Assembly (NCBI GenBank): GCA_002633005.1 | Contig: NMRA01000074.1 | Coordinates: 812,706 to 833,516 of the forward strand | Direction of reading: 5' to 3' | Length of the DNA: 20,811 nucleotides | From: Phoronis australis | Taxonomy: Eukaryota; Phoronida; Phoronidae | Shown: positions 1 to 10,493 of the stretch, one piece after another | Layout: each line of letters begins with the position of its first letter | Numbering within the stretch: position 1 is the stretch's first letter | Notes under the pieces: model-generated | The model's database searches: none | Seen by the model: the letters and a program-made list of their open reading frames with translations, nothing else | Told to the model about the DNA's origin: nothing | Made by a program: the position numbers and the translations under genes

Positions 1-817
1 AATTCAGACACCTATTACCAAGCCTGCCTGAAGGGCTGACAAAGATTTTATTGTATTAATTTCAAGGGCATGGAGTCTTCTACATGTTCATGTTATTATT
101 TTTAGTTTTCTCGTGGGGGCAGCTTCGCTATAAGGGTACAGCTTACTGCTGGTTTTTCACAAGACGGAAACGTACCTCCACGGAAACAGTTCCAGTGTTA
201 CCATGGTAACCGATATTGCAGTGTCGGTGCCGTTTTTACTGACATTGATCAAGAACCTATCATGTGATACCAAAATTGTTCAGAAACGATTCTGTTTGAA
301 GCAGAAACTGGAGTAGAAATTTTGGTCAAAAATGACTCATTCCACACCCAGAAATTGCCTCATTTTGCCCCCCAGAACACTTCCCTTGTATCTCCTAAAC
401 CACAAACTTTGTGGTGTCATACTTCACCCATTTTCTCTCATCCCTAATGTGATTTATCAGACTAAACACGGATCTGAATGGTTGACCCCCCACCTTGCCG
501 CTTGTTGGCTGTACTGTGGTCGGTGGATCCGTGGACTGATACTTAATAGTGCCGAGGGCAGATAGGTCATGTCAGACCTTTAAAGAGTTCCCACCATGAC
601 ACTGTATCTCAAAAAGTATGTTATTAATACACCTTAAGAGATTTAATAGCCTTTAGTATATCTCTTGCTATGAAACAAGCCAAAAATGTTTAAAGATATA
701 TTTTTCTGTTATCAGGGTTGTACGTAATGGGTGGAAGACAATCTTCGACGTTGTTGTTTTTACCAGTGGGATACAGAGATTTTCTGAGGAAAGTCCAGGG
801 AGAGCCACCTTTTTCAG
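1..817. other. Non-coding stretch upstream of the THAP exon
   Basis: AT-rich sequence in which the longest open frame (332-565, + strand) is 77 codons and shows no recognisable domain. The only motif I can support is the X-box palindrome at 197-210. The last bases (CCACCTTTTTCAG, ending at 817) form a good splice acceptor for the THAP exon that follows. Confidence 0.6.
197..210. promoter_or_regulatory. Perfect RFX-type X-box palindrome
   Basis: GTTACCATGGTAAC is a 14-bp perfect palindrome and fits the X-box consensus bound by RFX transcription factors (GTNRCC, 0-3 bases, RGYAAC) at every position, with an AT spacer. RFX factors are known to control ciliary genes in animals. The sequence match is direct. 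That it acts as a regulatory site is inference: no intact promoter or ciliary gene is visible nearby, and a 14-bp palindrome could arise by chance. Confidence 0.35.
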
Positions 818-1081
818 ACATGAAAAGGTGCGTTAGTGGAGCCTGTAGTAACAGCAACTTGATTAAGAACGTCTCTGTGTTCAAACTTCCTAAATATTAT
901 TACGTAAAAGTTGTACTGAAATGGCATCGGTTTCATTGTGCGCCGCACGAGAGCCTGAGGAATTATGTCAGCCTTGCGGAACATGCGATTCAGTCGGGAG
1001 CCACACTTTGTTAGGCACATTTCAAGGAATTGTGTTGCAACCAAACACAAAAGCATCGTTACGATGAAAGAGTTGCCACCT
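818..1081 (+). pseudogene. THAP zinc-finger exon, broken by an in-frame stop
   Basis: Read in the frame of the ATG at 820, this stretch has the order of a THAP DNA-binding domain. Cys codons at 829 and 844 (CVSGAC, C-x4-C) are followed by the VSVFKLP segment at about 871-891, a Trp at 922 in LKW, and the C-x2-H-F motif at 1009-1023. That motif reads Cys-stop-Ala-His-Phe, because TAG stands at 1012-1014 where the family usually has a small residue such as Ser. The Cys-to-Cys spacing (54 residues) is slightly longer than usual. Splice signals bracket the domain: CTTTTTCAG just before 818 and TT|GTAAGT at 1082, as expected for a one-exon THAP domain. THAP domains are zinc-dependent DNA binders found in THAP-family proteins and in P-element and THAP12-like hAT transposases. 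The wide Trp-Cys interval recalls the THAP12 type. The stop suggests a dead copy; a sequencing error is the alternative. Confidence 0.6.
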
Positions 1082-1086
1082 TGTAA

Positions 1087-2337
1087 GTGCATTTGAAAAT
1101 TTTATAAAAGCGAGCAAACTGCTTCCATTCTAGGGCGAGTGATGGCAGGCCCTCGACACCGGCCCAGATAGAGTGTTACGACACGTAGGCTTATGCATTG
1201 TGTTTAGACCGTGCAATAGCGAAATCATTACGATTGACCCAGGTTTACTGTGGCCTTTGTCAGTGATTATTAAGAGTGTATTTTGTGAATATTATCCGCC
1301 CCTTGACTCAGTTGGTTGTGGCTCACATACGAATGCTGCATTTCCGTGCAAGTGGGTCGATTTCATACGGCCTCAACTGAAAGACGATGAAAGTTCGTTA
1401 AGTGGGAAACCGAATTCATTGTCTGATTCTTCCAGTACTTGAGTGTGATGCCCGTATCCACTTTCCTCTCTGTCTGCATGATACTTGTCCAATTCTCGCT
1501 CAAAATCGTTCTCGTCTTCTGATCAGCTGTGTTCCGCCGTTGCAAGTGACCAAACGTCTTTCACCCATTACATCATTTAGCGGGAAACTTGGAAATAGCT
1601 AATTTTTTTCGACATTAAAAATTTAGGATTATTTGGCATAAAAAATGCTTATTGAGTTAGATTTTATGCTATTCATCCATATTAGCTTTCTGAAACCTCA
1701 AAAACTTAGAAAATACATGCTGGAAACTCCGAGTCTTTAATATTTTAACAAAGGGTCTCTTTCCAACTCCATAGTAGCAATCACAGTTGTTGCATTTGAA
1801 GATGTTCCTTGTCATAGTAATGCAAAGCACAAATACAATTGCGTCATCCGAAACCACTGAAAATTTGCTAATTTTACATGCACATTTCACCCCCTGTTGC
1901 ACAATAATGGAGCCGGCGTCTTCGTGGGATGTCTCCTGATAATACCTACTGCCAGTGTCCTTTTACTATATTAGATGTACAGGGAGCTTCATCAGTGATT
2001 ACCTATTTATGTTTTTTATGTACTACTAGCCTTTCTTGAAGTCTGATAACATTGCCTGTCCCATGCTTATTGTTTCATGTACGTTAACTGCTGGAGTAGC
2101 AATCCTGTCACTGTTCATGGTTATTACTGCGTCTTTGGGAAGGACCTTGGGATTCAATAGATCAATGCTGGTAGACCCATTTCAGCATTCAACCGGGTTA
2201 TTAAACTAATCTGTGTTTGTTCTATGGTCTGTGGGAGCGCAGAACAGTAGGCAATATCTTTTTCCAATTTAAGGTCTCCAACTGCTGAGCTCTAACTACA
2301 TAAAACATTTTCTTACTCCATCGTCAAAAAAGAGATT
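1087..2337. other. Gene-free stretch
   Basis: Open frames here are short: 1173-1442 on + (89 codons), 1402-1602 on + and 1669-1902 on -. They show no domain I recognise and no conserved catalytic motif. They could hold remnants of the gene or transposon that carried the THAP exon, but I cannot support that. No RNA gene or clear repeat is visible. Confidence 0.5.
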
Positions 2338-3492
2338 CTGCAAATTTATCATGTTATAACCGGCAAACAGATTTCATTAAATTCATTGACCATAGAAACA
2401 TGGATGCAAATATCAATAAGTAATCTCTGTTGTCTGATGCAGTACATGTAGTCATAAGCACAGGCAGAATTTTGAATATGGCAGTTGTAATTAGAGTAAA
2501 TTATCAATTATGCAAATTCGTGATGGACATAAATTATGAGATATAGTACGAAAATAGTCTTCATGTAATGCACGTAAGGAAATTATGAGCAGAAACCGTA
2601 TTTTGAATACTTCCCTTTTATATGTATAGTTCATGCAAGTTTATCATGCAACAACTTGCAAACTGATTTCATTAAATTAACTGACCACAAAAAATGAGTG
2701 AAGATGTTAAAATAGTTTACCTGGGGTGCCTGGTACTTCAGCAATAAGCAAAAGCAGATTTTTTAATAATGACAGCCTTATTTTGTATATATTATGCAAC
2801 TTCATGATGTATACACCAGCAAATGAGCTCCATTTAATTCACTGACCATGGAAGCATAGGTGAAAACATTAAAGTAACCTGTTTGCAATGCTTATAAGCG
2901 AAAATATAATTTTGAATAATGGCCCAGAGGTAGATCTAAAAAAGGGTTCAGGGGGTTTAAACCCCCCGGGACAGGATCAAAAATACAAATCAAAAAACGT
3001 CACCAGGAAAACGAAATCAGCCACAAAAAAACTCATACACGGGAGGGGGAAACCCTCCCAACCTCCACCCGCTCGGCGCTACCGACGCGCCTCAGATTTG
3101 CGTGAATACTAAATTCGCTTACTGAAAACGTAGATCTGCCGCTGATACGATGGCCTTAACTTGCATTAATTATGTAAATTTATCATGCACCAACTTACAA
3201 ACTGGTTTCATTAACTTAATTGACCGTAGGAACATCGGTGCACATATGACAGTTCACCTGTGGTGCTTGGTACTGTAGCTATAAGAACATGTACAATTTT
3301 GAATTATGGTGCCTTAATTTGCATAAATTATGCAAAAACATGATATATCCACACAAAAACTTTCACCTTTAAATTCATTGACCATGGAAATATGGATGAA
3401 AGTATCAAAATAACCTGGCTGCTGCGCTTAGTAAGGAAATTATAAGCAAAAATAGAATTTTGCATAATGGCAGCCTTAATTTGAACATTTCA
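2338..3492. repeat. Degenerate tandem array, ~158-bp unit, with a MITE inside
   Basis: A unit of about 158 bp recurs with considerable divergence. Its landmarks are TTTATCATG, then TTCATTAAATT, then TTGACC(A), then AATAACCTG, then ATAAGCAAAA, then TTTTGAATAATGGCAGCC, then TTAATTTGCAT. The TTGACC/CTGACC landmark falls at 2386, 2681, 2842, 3220 and 3378. The 3220 copy is 158 bp from its predecessor once the 220-bp insertion at 2925-3144 is removed. The 295-bp first gap fits two units, with the second decayed: its GTATTTTGAATACTT remnant is near 2595. The TTTTGAATAATGGC landmark recurs at about 2470, 2761, 2910, 3298 and 3456. The array is non-coding and its boundaries are approximate. It looks like an old minisatellite or satellite block. 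Confidence 0.85.
2925..3144 (+). mobile_element. hAT-like MITE (CAGNGGNAGATC terminal inverted repeats), 220 bp
   Basis: The left end CAGAGGTAGATCTA and the right end, whose reverse complement is CAGCGGCAGATCTACG, form imperfect terminal inverted repeats. Inside are a G-rich then C-rich block (GGGTTCAGGGGGTTTAAACC and what follows), an A-rich middle and a CCGCTCGGCGCTAC block. These features recur in the elements at 9405, 12839 and 18386. There is no transposase frame. The element splits one unit of the ~158-bp array. The array's TAATGGCC is found just left of it (2917-2924), and CGATGGCC appears at 3148-3155, which fits a decayed 8-bp target duplication as made by hAT transposases if the right end lies 3 bp further out. 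The hAT assignment rests on the CAG...CTG termini and this 8-bp pattern. Confidence 0.75.
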
Positions 3493-5172
3493 AAAAATGC
3501 TCAAGGGTTGCGAACGGTCACTCCCCCAAACCATGACTAACTATGCCTAGGCTCCATGAAACAGCTAAGAAAAAAATTTAACCGACAAATCCAGTTTAAG
3601 TAATTAAACAGCATTTGGCTCCCAAACTAGTGCGCGGCGAAAACTGATTGGACATGTATACAAAAGTAGGTCTCAGCGTGTTAGACGTTTGCGACATGTT
3701 TACAGTAAGTGGCTAAACAAGGAAACTGAATTCGGCATTTTTATCCTCAAAAATGCCTCATTTTTGGCACTTCCGGATATTAATAGCATGTTTAATTCAC
3801 TATTTATTAAGTGGGTTAAGGATTTACAGGATAGGAACAATACGAATGGGAAGCCTTTCCCAATAACATTTTCAAAAATTATGGGGTATTTTAATCTCTA
3901 AATCTAATTGTAAATATGAATTGTTATTTTTAGAAAATCACAATGTCTTCTAAAATGATATCCCAGTGGCACGAGAAGAGATCTCTGAATATTTAAATCA
4001 GGGCATATCAATTGTAAACTGCGTGACTTTGAAAAAAAACAAAGATATATTAACTAATTAATGGAAAAATTACATTTTCAGTTGTTTTTGATTCATGGGT
4101 TATTACCTTTAGACCTTTTGGAATGTGAAACTAAATTTCGGTTTGGGAAGTCCTGAAGGAAAGATATAAGTCATCAAATTGGATATGATTTGTTGCCTTG
4201 AGATGAACGATGAAATTGCAAGCTCGATACATCCCACCTTCAAAGTAAAATTGTTTAAATTCTTTCAAATCAAATCAGCTTGGTACTCATTATACCAAAA
4301 ATATTATACTTGATAAAATAGCCCCGCCTCCTGATGTAGAATACAGTTTGATTGATTGTTAATCCAAACAAAATATCAAGCCAGTCATGTTCATCCAGAT
4401 ATCGTTATTTCCTTATATGAGAGCATTTTCAATATTGTTATATTCATTAAATGGTTTTTACCAAATTTGTATTAAAAAATGAAAATAGTTAACGAAGACA
4501 CATGTACATCTTGTGGAGTCGAAGTTTTGTGGTATGACGTTCAGATTACAGAGCCTCGTATTATGCCTAACACTAAGTGATTATAATCTGCCAATAGACC
4601 AGTTAAGCAGGGTTTGCATCCCTGAACGAGAAGTTTCAATTTTTTGTTAATTGAAATGGCGTAACTAGGTTTCCTACAAGATCCGTAATCGTCCCAATGG
4701 CGTATCCTGAAGCACACTTCAGTTTTTTTATACCGCTCAATCTATTGCGTCGCTTTCAATGCACAGGAGCCCTGTACAATACACGGGGCCCACTATTGTG
4801 AGGAATTCGTGGTATGACTTATTCTAATAACAAAATCAACATAAATATTTACCTTGCACATGTAGTGAGACATCTTAGACGCTGACGATATGCTGTATCT
4901 GATAGTTCCTGTTACACCTCCCAAAATGATTCTGAGCTGATAAGTTCACTTTTGACAAGGCATCCGTATTCAAGACACGCACCCAGCTACATCGAGATCC
5001 AATCTTTTCTGTGTTGATCAAGCTCATTGCATGGACTACTGTGTCGATTACTCGCCGATCAATGGACCGCGCTTGAGGACAATAGACCTACAGACCGTGT
5101 TACTCTGACGACACAATCAGGGCCAAACAATAATGTAGTATTTGCACACTGACCACGGAGAAAATCAGATCC
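3493..5172. other. Gene-free stretch
   Basis: AT-rich DNA with no recognisable gene, RNA or repeat family. A 70-codon open frame at 3689-3901 (+) has an ordinary amino-acid mix but no domain I can name, and frames of this length are expected by chance here. Confidence 0.5.
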
Positions 5173-5478
5173 ATGAATATACAATGGCCATGTATCGATA
5201 TTTGTGACCACATATTACAAGTGACAATTTTAATAGTATTTACTAACCAAGAAGAATTCCGTTGCGATCTCGTGGAAAGGCACACATGCAAATTACAATT
5301 CGCAAATCTTTGCGATAATGCAATGTATTTACTCTCGCTCGCTCAAGACGAAAATATTGAAATGAATGGTATTCATGCACTGCAACCGAACACCGAGTTC
5401 TTTATTCGTTTTTTGTATGATCGTGGTTCTGCAAAAAAGATGCTATTTGTTCTTAATGAACATGCAGACACACTATAA
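5173..5478 (+). CDS. Unrecognised 101-codon open frame
   Basis: An ATG-started frame of 101 codons with a protein-like composition: charged residues mixed with Leu/Ile/Phe, and no low-complexity runs. I do not recognise a domain. Hydrophobic residues are most frequent at the N-terminus (about residues 12-24), and the rest looks soluble and acidic. There is no clear splice acceptor or donor fixing it as an exon, and no neighbour that explains it. Several open frames of about 100 codons are expected by chance over this length of AT-rich DNA, so it may be noise. Confidence 0.15.
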   Translation: MNIQWPCIDICDHILQVTILIVFTNQEEFRCDLVERHTCKLQFANLCDNAMYLLSLAQDENIEMNGIHALQPNTEFFIRFLYDRGSAKKMLFVLNEHADTL

Positions 5479-8400
5479 CCGCGCTTTGAGCAGCTCTGTT
5501 TCCGTTTCAGTCTTACTGGCGATCTTTAGCACCGGCAGAGGGTGCGAAAGTGGACCTGCGAAATGTTAAATAGATGCCTGATGCATGAACATGTACATGT
5601 GCTAGGCGTTAGCAAACTTTCAAACATTGACAAGAGAACTAACGGCGCAGTAAGAATAATATCAACCTATACCTCAACCTCATTAATTTGTGAGAGATGA
5701 AGTGAATCCTACCACTTAATCGACTCTCCTTCATTTTAAATTCGCCGAATAATGGCACAGTTGCGTGGTCGTTACTCATACTAGTTTAGGTTTTGACAGT
5801 TATTCAAAAAATTTCTGTTGGTTTTACAGAAAAACTCTGCTCATTGAACGTTAAATTCTCTGTTCTCATGACTGTACTGTAAAGTGTCCATCTAGCGGCG
5901 ACAGGTCCAGTTGGCTGCCCCTAGTTGTGACATGATGGACGTCAGTATTTACGGCATTCTTTTTAAGTGCAACAGGGCAATTTTAATAGCTAAAAAACTT
6001 GTATTTGATGACCCAATTTCAACGACAGCGTGTGAACATAAAATCCCAAATCAAACATGATCTAAAGCTCGATCGAAGACCGTGTCATCGGCGTAACATC
6101 ACTTCTGCCGTCATTGCTGTGTCTTGTTTTTCCTCAAACCCCAATGCAATGATTGAAAAATTAGTCACTGGATTCCGAAATTCGCGTCCACTAGACCACA
6201 GTCATAACATTCTGACCAACGTAATGACGATTTGCCAAACCTAAACAAACAATTCATTCTCAGTGAAAGAAAAGCTACTAAACCTCGCGATTGGGTGTTG
6301 TCAAAATTCAATTACCTGCGTAATTTGGCTATTGACGCAGTTCAAATATTAACAGAATAAAGAGTTCTCAGAGTCCATTATTTGAGGCTTTTTATGTCAT
6401 TGTCGTACTGTGTTTTTGTGATATGATCTAAGGACGTCTTAAACAAGCGTGCATTTGGGCAACAGTATTACGAAATGAAAAATCCGCTTAATCCATTCTA
6501 GTGTATACAGACGCGTTTGATTTTTGTTCGCTTTATGCACTAGGTTCGCATGTAGTGGTCAAGAATTCAATGTGAAAAAATGCGTCGATAACCTATGACA
6601 TAAAGCCCCATACAACAACAATAGCGTCAAATTGAAAACATCAGTTTAGAAACTCGGCAATACAAATTTCAGGACATCACTCCGAATTATCAACTTGTAG
6701 CTTCGGAAACGAGCAATGGAGTTCTACACAGCTTAGGTGTTGTTTAAGTAACATTTTACTTTACAGGGTAAAAAAGTTTTGAGTCTTTAAGTTAGTTGAT
6801 TTTTAATAATTGTAAGTGCGACCGACCGAAAATTAAGTATTCAAATTATTTTATTTCATAACTAACAAAATTTACTTTGTTTCAGTTGGAAATACGATAT
6901 ATTTGTTGCGCACCGAGATGGCGTGCATATAGCTAGAAAGGCTGGGTGGAATGGCGCGAGTCGAAACCGGGGGCAGGCAACGCGACATGAGGAGTTGTGT
7001 GAGATCGGCGGGTGGTAGGCTTAACATCCTCTCCCATACACACTTATTTTCGTTACAATCAAAGCTTCGATGTTAACTGTGGTTTACCCCGAAGTTGAGC
7101 GTGATTGTTCACATCAACTTCGGAGTTATGGTTCATTAAATTTATCGCAAGACGGCGCTAATATGACCTTGGCCTGTACAAGTAATGGGCTATATGTGGT
7201 TAATTTATTTCAGAGGGCCTGTATACATTCATACGCCTTACTGTTTTTGTCTTGCCCTAAAAGGTGGCAAGGGTACGTCTTCCTCTTCCCACACAGACAC
7301 AAGACGTAACTTCATGCTGAGATGAAGAAGATTGATGACATTTTAGCAGAAAATTGAAGTCCTGTAGCTAGCTGAAGATCCGTGTAAAGGCGATATGACG
7401 TTTGTCGGGAACTCGTTTAGCGTACGCAAAACGTTCAGTGATTTCATATTTTTTCATGACAGAATCCAGCAAGCACTTGGAAAAATTGAAACAGATCGCT
7501 TATACTGTCAAAATAACAAATATTGGAACAAAATATAAACAACTATTAACCAGTTACCGGCCCCTGTTGGCGAACGCAGTGACGATAACTGCGATGGCAT
7601 CGAAGTGCTTCTCATTATACCGAAGCGTCGACTCTTCGCTGCTAAATCCACCTTTACCTTCGAAGTTAACTACCGCTATTAACGTCGATAAACGACTCTG
7701 AAGTTAAATGTTCCCACTGAACGACACTTCGGAGGCAGTGGAAAAGGCCTTTGAACTGCGACAATGCACCCGACAAAGAAAATGAAGAACTAAATATTTT
7801 GCATACTCACCTAACCAGAGCACTATGGCTGTTGTTCGGGCGAAATAATACCCGTAAATGTATAATTAGGACGCTAGTTCAAGCCAATATCATTAAAATG
7901 TCCTAACGACTAAAAGAGAAAAGAATTACATTGAGGCAGTACTAATACGTACAATGTATGTTCCTATCTAAAGTCCTGTGTCACTAGTTTCAGGACGGCT
8001 TATTTGAATATCCTACAACTTTCAATTTTTCATAAAAAGGACACATTTTGAGGTCGTTTGGCCCTAAAAAGTACCCCCAATTTGTATGTCTATTGCTAAT
8101 TATTGTTTAACGAACTTGTTGTTTTTATGTTGCCGTCCCATATTCGCTTTTGAATAAGGACACAGTATTTATACTAAAACATCCAAATATGCTCTGGGGT
8201 ATAAACTAATGATGGAAAAAGAATACATGTCAGATTGCTCTTCCGCTGAAATAAACGTGCTATTTCGTCTCTGACCAGCGATGTTACATGTATGTTTTAT
8301 CATCCTAAGAAACGCCGATGCCGGCAGCTACCGGTGACCTATTTTGTTACGCATTTTTGTCACACCTTCACCGAGTGCAGCCACTCATGTGTTTTTCAGT

Positions 8401-9404
8401 GTTTTGGGTGACATTTGTGAAACGATTTCGTGGTAAATGATTTAGATTGTCACGTGTTAAAATGTTTTGGTAAAATAAGAGTTTTGATCTCACACTCTTT
8501 TTTAAGAAATACTCTTCCTTCTCAGTTTCTAGGTGATTGAACCAGCATTTAGAAACGAGAGAGGAACTTTTTGGAGACTTAGGGATGAGAGTGTTATACT
8601 TCACATACATTCCACTAAATCACTATATAGAACAAAAATGTATATGCTTTACAATTCATGAAAGTTAAAGTTATAAAAGAACTTTCAACAATTCACACTC
8701 CGCGTACGTCCGCTATGCCTATTTTAAGACAATTTCCCAGTCAGACGAAAAGATAAGCCAAACATTGATAAAATCATTGACAGCTGCTAATGAGACCCAA
8801 CAATTAATGCATTTAAATATTTTCCAATGACCAAATGAGTTGATAATTTATATTCTTATCCGAATACTAGAGCAACCAATCAGATACGCGAAAAAATACC
8901 AAATTATTCTCGGGTCCAAGCAGTCGTGGATCGGAGATACGTCTAATATGAAATTATATACATATCTTTGATTTTACAATTATTGATTATAACGCAGACA
9001 TTCCCGAAAAGCAAATTCAAAAATTCGATAAGAAGAATTACAGGGCACGATGGATTTTAAGGTATGCGTTTACGGATTACCTTTTTCTCTAAAATAATGT
9101 AAATTCAACAGCTTTACCCGGAAAACGCCCGGAGTGTCATTAGTCCCAATTCATCTCAGAAAATAACATCACATGAGTTATTATGTGACTGACAGCGCAC
9201 ACAACCCGCTTCGTAATGGTTAACCGCAGAGCAAATAAGAAGCTAACGTCATCGAAGGTGAATATATAATACTAAATGAGAACGCACAATAATCGTGTGT
9301 TCAACAAACGGCATTGTACCGACATTTATACGCTATGAAAAATAAGACGCACAATTTTAATAGAAACGACATCTTTAATTCAGTAAAATTTATCTGTCAT
9401 TTTC
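5479..9404. other. Long gene-free stretch
   Basis: Almost 4 kb without a supported gene. Open frames at 5999-6244, 7070-7309 and 7402-7701 (+) and 8368-8610 (-) show no family signature. A locally GC-richer patch lies at about 6920-7020. A TTTGTTTCAG acceptor-like site ends at 6886, but no coherent coding follows it. The only structured element I can support is the hairpin at 7089-7123. Confidence 0.5.
7089..7123. repeat. Perfect 10-bp inverted repeat (hairpin)
   Basis: CCGAAGTTGA at 7089-7098 and TCAACTTCGG at 7114-7123 are perfect reverse complements separated by 15 bases. No terminator-like T-run or gene lies next to it, so its role is unknown. Confidence 0.6.
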
Positions 9405-9585
9405 CAGTGGCAGATCTACTGGGGTTCAGGGGGTTTAACCCCCTCCCCTTGTGACAGGAAAAATATAAATTAAGAAAAAAAAAACGTCGCTAGCAAAACG
9501 ACAACGGCACCACCAGCGTGGGAAAACCCTAAGCATACTACCTCGAAAAAATTGAGGCGGGGGGAGGTTCACCCTGAAAATATTT
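9405..9585 (+). mobile_element. hAT-like MITE remnant with left end only
   Basis: The left terminus CAGTGGCAGATCTACTGG is followed by GGTTCAGGGGGTTTAACCCC, then a GACAGGAAAAATA block and an A-rich stretch with ACGTCGCTAGCAAAACG. The same order is seen in the element at 2925. The expected right end (GATCYGCCACTG) is not found downstream. The right half is therefore deleted or replaced, and the right coordinate, after a G-rich segment near 9556, is approximate. Non-coding. Confidence 0.65.
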
Positions 9586-10493
9586 TTTTTGCATTGTGAT
9601 TCGCAGTTTGAGTTTTCGTGGCTCATCAGCAAGTTGCTCGGAGTTCAATTGTGCACGCACTTCCGTCGACATTTCTGACGTAGCCAAGAACTTTAACTGC
9701 ACCCACCTCGGAAAAAACAAAGACCAGTAGCTGATTTTTAAGTAACTAGCGTCTTTTCTCAAATATATGATTTGATCTGATTAGGCAAAATGCTGTGGTA
9801 CCGCATTCCTGATATCCAGGTGAATTGAGGTGCAACGCTTTTTACACGTACATGTACCTCATTTGTCATGCATTATCATGCTATTACACTCCACACGTTT
9901 GTAACTTGAAATATGAGTGGTGTATAATAAAGTTGTCCTGCGCAATATTCACACAGTGTACATGTAATGTGTTTGTTTTAAAAAACGATTAACTCGTTCT
10001 CCGAAGAACTGTTTTGCCCTAGTAAGGGCTGTTTTGACGTTCGCTGTGGTTTGGTCGCGAGCCCGGTTCAAGATACACCCTAGCAAGTTAGGCCTATACA
10101 AGGAATGAACCCGGCGGGGTGGCACTCACATTGGCAAGATGACCAGAAATTGCGGTTAATCTGTACTTTCTCAACAAAGTCTTGCGGACTCGCGCCGCAT
10201 TCAATAGGCTTCCTAAGGAGCCTGGTTCCGGCCTCTGAACTGACGGTCTTCATACCCGCAATAAGCACAACTCTCGTCTTCTATTCTGGGAATTTCCTCA
10301 AAAAGGCCCACCTGATGAAACACCCATGTCCATGGGCGTTTATTTGGTGTTACAACTTCGGGCTTCAAGTGCTCTGAAATTGGGACGTTTATTTCGAAAA
10401 CCGCAAGAGATGCAAATTGGTCCAGGGACACATCGTCTTCGACAAAAACGCAATGTTTGAAGCAGTCCATGATGAACGGGTCAAATACAGTAG
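9586..10493. other. Stretch without a supported gene
   Basis: No clear gene. A minus-strand open frame at 10213-10509 (98 codons) and a second at 10080-10268 have protein-like composition with several Cys residues, but no domain I recognise. Their 3' part overlaps the hAT remnant on the other strand. The missing N-terminal half of the transposase could lie here in decayed form, but I could not recover it. Confidence 0.4.

Noticed and set aside
1173-1442. 89-codon frame after the THAP exon as a second exon
   Set aside because: No recognisable transposase or THAP-protein motif and no convincing acceptor in phase.
2888-3112. 74-codon frame rich in Lys, Pro and Arg
   Set aside because: It runs across the MITE at 2925-3144, so it is repeat-derived and not a gene.
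5366-5569. 67-codon frame overlapping the frame at 5173-5478
   Set aside because: It is a shadow in another frame of the same DNA, with no independent signal.
9435-9762. Minus-strand frames over the 9405 element
   Set aside because: They reflect the low-complexity G/C and A tracts of the MITE remnant.
10040-10090. GGTTCAAGATAC resembling a tRNA B box
   Set aside because: The last bases do not fit the B-box consensus, and no A box or cloverleaf can be drawn around it.
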